From Acridotheres tristis (lineage: Eukaryota; Chordata; Aves; Passeriformes; Sturnidae), in NCBI GenBank assembly GCA_037013685.1, contig CM072887.1, positions 46,985,154-47,049,153 on the forward strand: a stretch of 64,000 nt of DNA. The letters are read 5' to 3'. The translations under genes were made by a program, and so were the position numbers. Shown one piece after another: positions 13,418 through 23,690 of this stretch. The notes beneath the pieces are model-generated. The model ran no database searches, was not told where the DNA came from, and saw only the letters and a program-made list of their open reading frames with translations. The stretch's first letter is position 1; each line of letters starts with the position of its first letter.

Positions 13418-13549
13418 CTCAATGCTGAAGCTATTGGAAACACCCCACCAGAGTGCCAGCTTCCCCTTGGAAGAGAGGTGATCCAAGGTTTTTGCAGTTT
13501 AAGCACCAGACACAAGATTTTGAGTTCAAATGGTCATGGAAAACCAAAG
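13418..13549 (+). other. Exon-like interval, 132 nt, unassigned
   Basis: A plausible acceptor (TTTCCTATTTACAG ending at 13417) is followed by exactly 44 open codons in one frame, then a full consensus donor CAAAG|GTGAGT with the intron starting at 13550. The other two frames on + are closed by stops. The peptide starts LNAEAIGNTPPECQ and ends SSNGHGKPK, and I do not recognise it. The exon would be phase 0 on both sides. Against this, the segment 13505-13540 resembles the tRNA-derived head of an old SINE (AGCACCAGACACAAG then GAGTTCAAAT), and a stretch this short can be open by chance. Confidence 0.15.
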
Positions 13550-16500
13550 GTGAGTCCTTTTGCAGCTTTAACCCTACATGGCTTTTCAACTGTCCCATCT
13601 GGGTAGTAAACTGAATGACAGGCTACATGCCAGCTACAGAAATTACTACTTTAAGAATGAGCTAAGCTGTTCACTCTAAAGAGTAATCATCTCATTTATG
13701 GTTAGCCATATTAAAGTTAATATCTGATCTTGCCATATACATATCTCTTTAGTTGGTGGGAAGAGGAAAAGGCCGAACAAATTAATCTTCAGCAATGCCT
13801 GAATATTTTATGGAAGAGCCTAGGTGAATGACCTGGAATAACTTTTGGATGTCTACATCTGGAAGGGACAAATCCCACTTTTTTGTGTATAACATTATCA
13901 AGAGGAGACGCCAAGGCAGTACTGTCAAACACCTGGTTTTCATCAAGAAGAAAACTTCCCCTGACACATCAGTCATACGTATGCTTATTTAGGCCAAGAG
14001 CCAAATGACACCATCCAGTGAGGGATGTCTCCTCCTAGCAAGAAACGAGCCTTAGCTTAGAAGTGGAAATAGATTAGATAATAGCACCTGATTTCATTGC
14101 TTGCTGCTTTTTTATTATTATTATTTTTATTGTTATGGTTATTAAAGGACATCAAAATGCTTAAGAAGCTAAGAAATAAAGCTTGAAATACGTGCAGTAT
14201 ACCTCCATGAGCCTACACCAGACAAAACAGGAGGATAGGGTGGGCTTCTGTTGAGCTTTCACACATGGTTTGCTTATAATGTGAGATTAACTGTCAGTGA
14301 CAGCATTTAGCTTGTTGAAAGAATGTGTTTTTCCAGCGTCTTCTCATAAAATTCTGTTTTCCAGCAAACTCCTTAGATACCGAGTCTCTCAGAACAGAGC
14401 AAATGGATAGCCAAAAACCATGAAAACAAAATGACTGTCACCACTGATTAATGAAAATAATATTCATGCTAGTAGGCGCACACTCACTAATCACATTTTC
14501 CACATACAAGCCCTAATTTTGTATTTACATTCAAAAATACTTATTTTGCATAAAAAGGAACAACAAAAGAAGCTGAAAGTAAATACTCTGTGGGAGAATA
14601 CAGTCCGCATCTTGTCTGGAACAGCCTGTGTCTGAACTGAAGATGCAACGGTAGCAATCTCCAGCTGATACCAGATTCCTAGTGACTGAATGGGGTTATA
14701 GAGAGAAAAGATTCTGATATTTCTCACATATCATCACAGACTTGGATTCTCCAGACTAGGAAAATATTGCTCTGATAAAAGTGACTGAAAACAAATTGAT
14801 GAAAGTTAAGCATGAGGAAGTAACTCTTTCTTCAATATTTTCGCAACATTAAACCCTCCAACTCTCTAAAAGAAACACAGTGAGAAAGACAGGACTGCTG
14901 TAATTCATTGCATCGTGCATGTTTAGACACCAAAAATTGTACTCCAGACAACTGTACTCCAGACTCCTGCTTGCAGTACCAAGTTCTCTGTCTTTCTTCT
15001 CTCCTAGCAGCTTCAGCAATTTCGAAATGCTGGGCATGTCTCCTTTATAGCTAGGAAAACAACAAAAGCCAAGCGCACAGAACACTGGTCATCCTCTCCT
15101 CTCCTCCATCCCTTAGCCCTGGGCCCAGTTGGCAATTGCTACCTCTCTGTGCAGATGGTGGCCTTCTCACTCCTCCTGCAGTCCTTTCTCTTCCTTGGTT
15201 CTGACTGCCAGCTTTCTGGTGAGAATCTAAATTAATTTATCTAGCAGAGTGATGTCACTTCGTTAGTCCTATCATGAAGCCCTGCTGAATGGAAAATAAA
15301 AGTAAAGGAGTTGAGCCTGGAGAAACATCGTGGAATTTTTCCTTCATTCTCTGATTTCTGCCATAAGACTATAGGTGTAAGAACCCATGTAAATGGTTTA
15401 GATTTAATGAGCATCCAATCTGCAGCCAAACCTATACTTGTGTAGCATATAGCAAGAGCCTATTTTTTTTTAGTTGGCTGAAACTCAGAGCATATGGAAA
15501 TGACAAGTACTATGAGCTGAACAGTCAGTGCTTCCATAGCTGGCTGGACCACTCTTAACATTCAAAATCAGACTTCCTTTTTACAGCGCATCCAGACCAA
15601 AATGTCAGACCTAAACTTCCTCTTGAACTTTGCAAAACTGAAGCCTGGTGCTGAGCTCAGCAGCGGCAGACCAACATGAGCAACCATGTTGGAAAGTCCT
15701 GGCCTGGCCTGAATGGCTGAAAACCAAGCCTTGTATTGTTTATGTAACTGCATCCATGGAATAGCTCTAAGTCAGGGGCCTGGTTTTCCTGGCCATTATT
15801 AAGTGACTTTATCTCTTAATTACATCTAGGTAACTGGCTCTGTGAGTCAGAAAGGAACGCAAACAGCCCTCATCCAGAGGAGTCAGTATCTTCCCTCCTG
15901 TGTGCCAATATTTCTGCCCCCACTGCACAAGACAGTGAGACACAGCCGTGAGAGCAGCTGTCTGCAGCACCACTGTGAGACAACACCATAACTTCACATT
16001 AAGATGGGAATCTTCTCCTTTGCAGCATGATAAACTGAAACATGAAATGTTAGCTAGCAGATTTTTCACCACCCTTCCAATAAACCTATGTCCACATTTA
16101 TTGAGATTTTTCTTTATTTTTAGCCCCCAGACTAGTACTGTGAAGACTTCAGTTTCTACAAAATCGTGAACTTGACCTAAAAGAGACTTTGAGAGTACAT
16201 GACTGCTAGCAAGATTGTTGTACTCATCCTCTGCTAGTGGCCACAGCCAACCCAAGGTTATCATGAAGAAAGTAGCTGGTTGGGAGTGGAGACAATGCGA
16301 GTCTTGTATCATAAGTTCAGATATCTTGCCTACAGAGATGAAGAATGTACTCTCACCTCATACTAATACACATATATAGTCACTGACTTCTTCCCAGCAA
16401 CCAGGTTGTCTGTAATCAAACCAGCGAGGAAGACTAGCATTTTTGCTATCACTGAAAACCTGTCATTTATAGCCACTTACTGCAAGGAGAAAATAAGAGT

Positions 16501-18580
16501 CTGCTTTTTTGTAAATAAATCCTTGACGTGTGAAGCATCAGAGGAACAAGCTCAGTTACATTGCCAGCTATTCAGCCATGCAAACAATCAGCTTTGTGAG
16601 AAATTATATAATTAAGTCTCTTAAACTGGCATTTAGAGAAGGACTTCAAATTCTCTGTTTTCTGTTTTAAAAAAAATATTTTTATATTTTGCACAGTGGT
16701 ACTTTTAAAATTTTTCTTCCTTGTTGAAAAAAATACATGTTTTCTCAATTTCTTTGAGCTCTTCTAACTTACAAGATATATGTTCATGAATTTACATCTC
16801 AAGTGGCAATTTTTCTCTGCAGTGTTTTAGGCCCAGACAAAAAGAGCAGAAATATTAAAAGTTTAAAGTTATTGCTAGAATTTTTCATAGGTGAATATCT
16901 CAAGGAAAGCCAATATCAAGTAAAGATTCTGTATTTCTAACACAGATTGATTTTAAAGCTGGATTCCCAATAGAAATTGTACTGAAAAAATAGTAGGGAT
17001 CTTGGAAAACACAAGCCAAAAGCAAGGGAAATAATTCAATTTTGAATAAGAAGGTGCTGGAAAAGCTAAGGCCATTCAGGCACATAAGGGTAGAAAACCT
17101 GGGAAAGACAGTGAAATGCGCCATAATCTGTAATTTTTCTCTTTTGAATAGATACCAGGTAAGAAGACAACATTGATTTGGTTTGACCTTAATAAAAGCA
17201 CAAATTCTTATTTTGCAAAAGATCACCATAATCAGGTCATTTAAAATCTCATCAGCTCAAGTACCAACCAGCACAGTACCGCTCTGACTTCATGACAAAT
17301 TAAAACAAATACTGAAGGTCCATCTTCAACTACCTTTTGGTAAAATATTATTTTCTCAGTACTTTAAGGTTAATGCATTTAAGTGAGAATTAGAGATGCC
17401 ATATGTGCACACACCATGAGATATAGCAGGTGGGAAAGGAGTGAAAATTGGATATGGAAGACAATTGATGGCTTGGACTACATGTGGTCCTTACTGTTTT
17501 GAGGAAGAGTAACCAGAAGCAATGTTTACCTAGGCAGGGAAGCTGGGAATGCTTTTTGGGTTCATTTTTTTTTGGTGGGTGGCGTGTGTTTGGAAGTCAT
17601 CAAGCATTACTATATGGCAAATATAGAAATCAAAATGTCAATTTTATTTGGTTATTACTTGAAAGACTCTCCTCTTCCTATACAAGAAGTAATGTGTTTT
17701 TCTTTCTCCTCTTTTTAAGTCAATAATTATTTTTTAGTTTTAGATTATATAATCCTTTTAAGGCTTTGCTGCTCTTTTAATTACTCTGCTATCACTATCT
17801 TTTAAATAGCATTTCTGAGCAATCCTGCATGTCCTTTAATCCTGTCTGTTCAGGGTCTCTTCTGTGACTTCTTTTCTTTACAAGTATTTTCCAAATGAAA
17901 ACCTTTCACCATCTTTCGAGTCTTAAATCATCCCTTCTGCAGCAGAAAGAAAGCACAAGCCAGTATGTCAATTCTAACCTTTTCAGGTTTTGCACTCCAT
18001 GAAATATTGCAAAATATCAAAAGCACTTGAGCAGATATTTTAAAAGCACGCAGAGAATTTAAGCTAATTTTTAAAAACTGCTATTATTGGTACATCTAAC
18101 AAGCAATACCCTACCATGACCTTTTAAAGTATCAAACACCTAGTGAAAAAATACGAAACAATTTTCTTCTTGTCTTGTATGTGGTTTCTGTTAGTGAAGG
18201 AGGGGAAAAGAGAAGATGTTACCTTAAAAGCACTCCCTTAAGAGGCACTCAGCAGCCGCAGTTGTGCCCTAATATTTCCATCTAAATTAAACTGCAATTT
18301 TTTTCAATTACCTGAAGTGGTAAATACTGACTTTAAAAGCTTAGCTAGATCTGCTGTAAACTACTTTTGTTTTTCTGCTTTCAGTGAGTTCTGTTTTCTC
18401 CTTAATCTAAAGGTGAATTCATTACTTTTGGCTCTAACAATGAAGACGTACTAGAGCTACAGATTTCAGGGAAAAACAAATACGAAAGACTAAGGATAGG
18501 CTTAAGACAAGATTTTTCCCAGGAACCTGTTTCTAGTGTTTTTATTTGAGACTGAGCATATGTTATGTCATTTTATACAA
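13550..18580. other. Unique AT-rich DNA, nothing recognised
   Basis: A TTA-rich tract lies at about 14109-14135. The longest frame is 167 codons on - at 15809-16312, with no recognisable domain and no gene-like context. No CR1 or LTR text was recognised. Confidence 0.5.
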
Positions 18581-18890
18581 TGATAGAATCGTTGAGCTTG
18601 GATAAGACTCCTAAAATCAAGTCCAGCTGGTTACCCAGCACTGCCAAGTGCACCACTGAACCACATCCATGAGTGCCACATCCACAGACCTTTTGAACAC
18701 TTCCAGGAACAGTGATTGTACCACTTCCCTGACCATTCTTTAAGTGAAATATTTTCTAATATCAAATCTAAACCTCCCATGGGGCATCTTGAAGCCATTT
18801 CCTCTGGTCCTCTCAGTTATTACCTGGCAGGAGACTGACTCCCACCTCACTAGAAGCTCCTTTCAGGTAGTTGTAGAGAGCTACTTGGGG
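18581..18890 (-). mobile_element. CR1 LINE 3' fragment
   Basis: The + strand starts with ATAGAATCGTTGAGCTTGG, the inverted avian CR1 3' tail. It then follows the consensus through CCAGCACTGCCAAG, TTTTGAACACTTCCAGG and TCTAAACCTCCC to CCATTTCCTCTGGTCCT and CAGGTAGTTGTAGAGAG. The element therefore lies on the - strand, 5'-truncated as usual for CR1. Similarity fades after 18890 and may continue weakly to about 18920. The copy has lost the second tail repeat and carries many substitutions. It holds no functional reading frame. Confidence 0.93.
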
Positions 18891-18920
18891 CTCAGTTGCA
18901 CTGTTAAAAAGATCCAGTCT

Positions 18921-20398
18921 TTCAAAAGCCATTTGCACTGGGCACAGAAATTCTGAGAAAGAAGATTCTTGTAGGAGGCACAAGTAAAGTAAACATTGGC
19001 TGTGACACAGCATTCAGAGAAGCTCAGGGTGGTAACTGGAGCAGCTCACATACACATATATAACTGTGTTCCAGTTGGATCCAACTGATCTTGTGCTTTA
19101 CATGTGGAAAAGTCTCTGCTCCCTGCACACACACATAGCCCTGCAGACTACGCTTGCCACAGGGAATCCATAGGTATGCGGGTTATAGGGGCTGCCCTGT
19201 GGCTGTGGCTGCCAGCATAAGGCTGAACTCTTCTGAAAAACTACCAAATCCAGAAGATGGCATGTAAATGGGCTGTAAGACATCGGCCTTGCTCCTGTGC
19301 AAGCTGGCACCCATCCTCACCAGCAAGGGTGATTTCTTTTTCCCAGATGCACTCTGAGGCAGAGGCAGCAAACTGGTTCCTCTGCAGCTGCAGAGAAAGC
19401 TCTGTTCTAGAAACAGTCATGGAGATATACTGAGCTTTAAATGCACTTTGTGTATAAACTTCTTTTGCTTTCATGTATTTTTTTAAGCTTTAACACATGA
19501 AGGTTTTTCTTTTTAAACTATTTTACTGAGGTGTCTTCCTGCTTTACTGCTTCCCCATGAGCTGAGCTGACTACCAGCCCTTTTACCATGCAAGCCACAT
19601 ACACAGCAGGCTCTGAATTTGTGGCTGGGAGCTAACCTGCTTCTGATACTCTATGGGAAGATTCTAGTAAGGCTTTGACAGTTCAAACTGGTGCAAAGCG
19701 CTGTGGCTGATTTGCTCCAGGTTAGTGCATTCTACCCATTTTGAAGCCTGTAGCCTACTTAGCCTGTATCATATATGACATGGGCACCACTGGCCTGCCC
19801 TCCAAGCAGGGCATCAGCCCAGCTGCTGGCTCAGCTTACATCCTGCATCACGTGTTGGATTTGCTGCTTCGGGTCTGATCGGAGTTTAAAGTTCAGGTCC
19901 TGTGGGTTTAAGTTTAAGGCATTTTGTTGTTGTTTGTCAAGCCTGAAATATTTTCCTCCCTGATGTTCGTAAACTGACTTCTTGTTATCTCTAGTCAAAA
20001 GCCCATAGTCCCTTGCTAAAACCAGTGAAAACCATTTTATATGTTTATATGTTTTGAAGACTACAGTGTGTTTTAATCCACAGCTTTGTACGAAACTGAA
20101 AATTTGTGAAATAAACCAATTATCTGGGATGCCAATATTTCTGCATTCATGACTTCTCACATTAAGGAATCTTACTCGCCCCTTCTCAAAACATCAGGCA
20201 TCCGGAAAACCTCTAAAATACATTTTGAATATTTAAAACTTGTTCGCATTAAGATCTCACTCCTAGAGTTCTGCATCAGAGCTCTCTTTCATTTTAGCAT
20301 ACTTCTGATACAAAGTCAGTTTTTTCCTCTCCTCCTTCCGCTTCCTGCATCTATAACAATTCTAAGCTCTTCAGCTCAGGACCTGTCTTTCAATACTG
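18921..20398. other. Unique DNA, one 16-bp palindrome, no gene
   Basis: A perfect palindrome CAGTTGGATCCAACTG lies at 19072-19087. Overlapping frames of 60-80 codons on - at 19098-19474 are unrecognised. Nothing else was recognised. Confidence 0.5.
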
Positions 20399-20442
20399 CT
20401 GTGCTGTCCACAGCACAGTCTGTGTGCTGTGACTGCACACAG
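20399..20442. repeat. Two adjacent inverted repeats (tandem hairpins)
   Basis: First: arms CTGTGCTG and CAGCACAG around TCCA (20399-20418). Second: arms CTGTGTGC and GCACACAG around a 7-nt loop (20420-20442), one base further on. Arms are perfect 8-mers. The four arms are similar enough to pair across the two hairpins, so alternative foldings are possible. Function is unknown. Confidence 0.7.
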
Positions 20443-23170
20443 CATGCAGGAACAGAAGTACAGATCTTGTTTGTGCCTATATCCAACCTTCCCTGGACCA
20501 CTCCCAATAACAGCAATCCTGCTGCAAGGTTCAGTGCTGAGGACACAGCTCTGACATTGCAGGTGTACTATGATTCTGGCAGGAGAACTACCAGCTAGAG
20601 AAAATAAAAACTTCAAGAAGGTGAATTATTCTTTCTCCAGATTGGTTTCCTGACCCTGCCCTACATAGATATGGATGTGTAGATTAATTTCTTCTGTTAA
20701 ACCCTAGTAAAGCTTTTTTGTGTGATTGCAGGTGGCTGACAATGTCAGCGAGCTGCCAGCTGGCTTTTCCACACTGCCATTCCTTTCTCTCCTGCAGTCC
20801 CTGTGAATGCGCTGTAGTTTCACTAGACACACTGGCCCCGAGTATCTGGAATACTATAACTCTGCAGTCCCCCAAACACTGAGACACCATCCCAGAAACA
20901 GACACAAAGCTTGTGCTGTAAGAGGTGTCAAAGGGCAGAAGGCACATCATGTTTGTGTTTAAAAAGGTTACATAAATGGACTTTTTGATATTTTCTTTGT
21001 GAGTGTGGCAAGACTATCCCCCCTCCTCTCTACCACAGATAGTTGGTGCATAAAGAGATAACCCAGGGTGAAAAGCTCATCAAGGGGTCATCTCTGGTGC
21101 CACAAGGGCCCAGACCTCAGCTAAGAATCAACATCTCAGTATTGAGAGCAGATGTGGGAAGACATATAAGAAATACTCTTGACTAAGAGACACTGTTTTA
21201 TAAACTATAAAAGGCACATGAGTTACCACAGAGACAAAGCCTTTTACACACACACCCTAAAAGTGTTTGAGATTTCTCCCTGAAGTTTGGATGCAAATCT
21301 GTGGTTACTTCCCTGGGAACTGATGGAAAGGATCTCAAGGTGTGGCCCACCAACAACTGGATGGTAAGATACATTGAATCCTAAGTTTTTAGTTAGTTTT
21401 TGCCTATGAAATAAATAATTCATTCTATGATAGACCGAATCAACCATTATTAAAGACCTTGTAAATGAGAGTGGGTTTTGGGGTTCTGGCTACCTCAATA
21501 AAGCTACTGCCTGCTGCCAGAGGCCTGGGCAAAAGACAAAGACTTATCTAAAGCCCCAAATCCATTCATAACAGCAGGATCAGCAGCTGATTTAAACTTC
21601 ATTCTTTTCATAGGCATTTTGACAATGCTGACACCAAGGTTTGTTAATTTGGCATCCTGTGCTGCCTGTGCACTGAGACATGAAGAAGGTTTCCTCTTCA
21701 GCTGTGTTGCCTGTTCATGTGGAGGAGCAGCAGGACCTGGAAGGCACGATATTCCCTACCAAGTGACATAAACCAGTTCTGAGGCACCACTGTTCCTGGG
21801 GCAGTGGGCTGTCGGTCACTGCCTGGAGAAGCAATTTTTTCTGCAGTCGACTCAGCAGAGCAGAGGGCAGAGAGCCAATAGTCCAGAAATATTAGAAACA
21901 ATTGCTGCAAGAGAATTTTAAAAGCCATTGGAAACTTTTGAAGCTGGATCATGCCAGAAATACAGAACAGCCTAGTACCTAGAGAAGATGACTGAGGAAG
22001 CTTGTATCTCTCCAGAGATTTATCACTGATTCACATCTCATTAATTCTCTCCTGTTTCCTCAACATCTTCACAAGTTCTCCTTTTGGCAGTTTTCTGGAG
22101 GTAGGGCATGACCTATGAGCATGAGACAGCAGAAAGCCTTTCCTTTTGGTAATATTGTGAGACAAATATTGGTAAAACTTTGTTGAATATTTGTCAACCA
22201 ACCCTCCTGCAAAGTTCCAGTCGGGCAGCAGCAGGAGACCCACACTGGGAGGGCATTAAATAAGCCAGAGCTCATGACACCACTCCCATCTGGCAGATGC
22301 CAGAGTAGATAGTGTGTCCCTTCAGACACACAAATTAACTTTAGGAAAGCAGCTCTTGAGGAGGTGTACTGGCATCTGGCCTCTAGCCATGGTATATGCT
22401 TGGCTGCACCACCCCATGGGCACAGTCCAGACAGGGCAACCCTGGACAACATTGCAGGAAAGTGCTCTGCTCAGCCTCTGGCTCAGCAGGGCCACTCTCA
22501 GAGTTGCACTGGCATGACATTGTTCTCTGGACAGCCAAATGCTGTTGATATCATTTGCCAGAGGAGGATCACATCCTGATGACTTAAGAGGTTCAGCAGG
22601 GACCATGTTACTGCTGGGTCCTGACCTTGGATGTGCTATAAATGGCCTCAAGAGTTTAGGGACCAGAAGAGAAATCTGAACTCTCCTTACCCCTACAAAC
22701 TTTTTTCCTGCTGTACCATACAATTCAGGGTCAGAGAAACTAGCATCCTTTACTCCTATCATGATCTTGCACAAAGCAGCATTGCAGTTACCACCAAACC
22801 ACCAGGACACTGAAGGAATAAGGGGCCCCCTCCACTTGCTGAGACACGGATTAATTTCCAGGTATCAGCAAGGAGGAAAGATGCAACACCTGTTTGAAGA
22901 GAATCTCATATCTGAGTATGTCATGCCTTTTTTTTGTTGGTTTTTTTTTTGTTTTTTTTTTACAGTGAGCACCTGTAGACTTAAGCGAATGCAAAACTGG
23001 GTGGGATTTTCCCGTTGAAGCTAGGGAAAGAAGTCAAACTCACTTCCTATGAGTTAATCTTATGAAAAGCACCACTAGAATGGGATTGGAGAGAATTATT
23101 TCAGATGAAGTACTCTTAAGAAACATCCTCTCATTTATATTTGTGTCAGATGCAGAGGTAGAAGCTCAGA
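20443..23170. other. Unique DNA, no gene recognised
   Basis: It includes an inverted repeat with perfect 10-bp arms GACAAATATT and AATATTTGTC (22161-22195, 15-nt spacer) and a T-rich tract at 22928-22961. A frame of 162 codons on - at 22322-22810 and one of 149 codons on + at 20149-20598 have no recognised relatives. The stretch 21000-21560 has LTR-like traits (TATAAAAGG near 21207, AATAAAG near 21497), but I could not tie it to a family. Confidence 0.5.
22928..22961. repeat. T-rich low-complexity tract
   Basis: Three T runs are separated by GTTGG and G. There is no sign of a retrotransposon tail. Confidence 0.85.
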
Positions 23171-23172
23171 GA

Positions 23173-23465
23173 TGTGGCAGGTGGGCTGCTGCACTAGGGT
23201 TCAGCCTTCTGATTGCTGACAGATAATTTCTTGCAGTTTCTTACTCTGTTCTTGTAAACAATGAATGTTTTGCATTCCTCTTTGGAGGAAGAGAGAATTG
23301 ATGGACTGTTGATGGGACCTATGGGGTCAGGAGGTATTATCCTCATTGGCCAATCCGTGGTCACTGTTGGAATTCTATAAATAGACATGAAATGTAAATA
23401 AAGTGGTTCTTTTCCTGCTTGATTCCTCGGAGTCAGTGAGTGTGTGTCTCTCTCTCTCTGTGTCA
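23173..23465 (+). mobile_element. Probable compact retroviral LTR (second family)
   Basis: Promoter and polyadenylation signals are arranged as in an LTR. A CCAAT box lies at 23350-23354, TATAAATA at 23376-23383 and AATAAA at 23397-23402. A U5-like stretch rich in GT/CT then ends in CA at 23464-23465. Three bases later TGGTGACAGTGGGTTGCC (from 23468) sits where a primer-binding site, which begins TGG, would be. The left end is a guess; TGTGGCAGG at 23173 is the best candidate. No gag or pol follows, so it is a solo LTR or an LTR plus truncated leader. The family is not identified. Confidence 0.5.
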
Positions 23466-23467
23466 TT

Positions 23468-23485
23468 TGGTGACAGTGGGTTGCC
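23468..23485 (+). other. Possible retroviral primer-binding site remnant
   Basis: An 18-nt stretch beginning TGG, three bases after the CA end of the putative LTR, has the position and first bases expected for pairing with a tRNA 3' end. The matching tRNA is not determined. Confidence 0.3.
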
Positions 23486-23610
23486 TCAGAAATGCAATCT
23501 CCTGTTATGAATGACCTGGTGAAAAAACAGTTACCCAGAATGGCTTGATGACAACCTATTTTCCCAGTTTTATTACACTGTTGTTGTTATCTGGGAAGTG
23601 TGTCCTTCTA

Positions 23611-23690
23611 AGAGATCAAAGAGTTTCAAGCATTCAAGATTTCAAAAATTCAAGACTTTGAAGCATCAAGATGCTTTCGAGCATTAAAGC
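23611..23690. repeat. Degenerate short-period repeat with TTCAAG core
   Basis: TCAAG or TCAAA recurs about every 8-10 bp (near 23616, 23624, 23632, 23640, 23649), followed by a small hairpin AAGCATC-AA-GATGCTT at 23661-23676. It reads as a decayed microsatellite-like array. Confidence 0.5.

Noticed and set aside
13505..13545. tRNA-Leu-like text
   Set aside because: Only an anticodon-arm-like and B-box-like part is visible; acceptor stem and A box do not form, so it is not a tRNA gene.
15809..16312. 167-codon frame on the minus strand, the longest in the window
   Set aside because: No domain, no homology I recognise, no splice or promoter context; a frame this long is expected occasionally in 64 kb.
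20149..20598. 149-codon frame on the plus strand
   Set aside because: No recognised domain; it runs through the paired hairpins and has frames open opposite to it.
21000..21560. Possible third LTR (TATAAAAGG, later AATAAAG)
   Set aside because: The signals are too far apart, boundaries are not visible and no family wording is recognised.
22322..22810. 162-codon frame on the minus strand
   Set aside because: It overlaps several frames on the plus strand and a 127-codon frame on its own strand; composition is not protein-like and no family is recognised.
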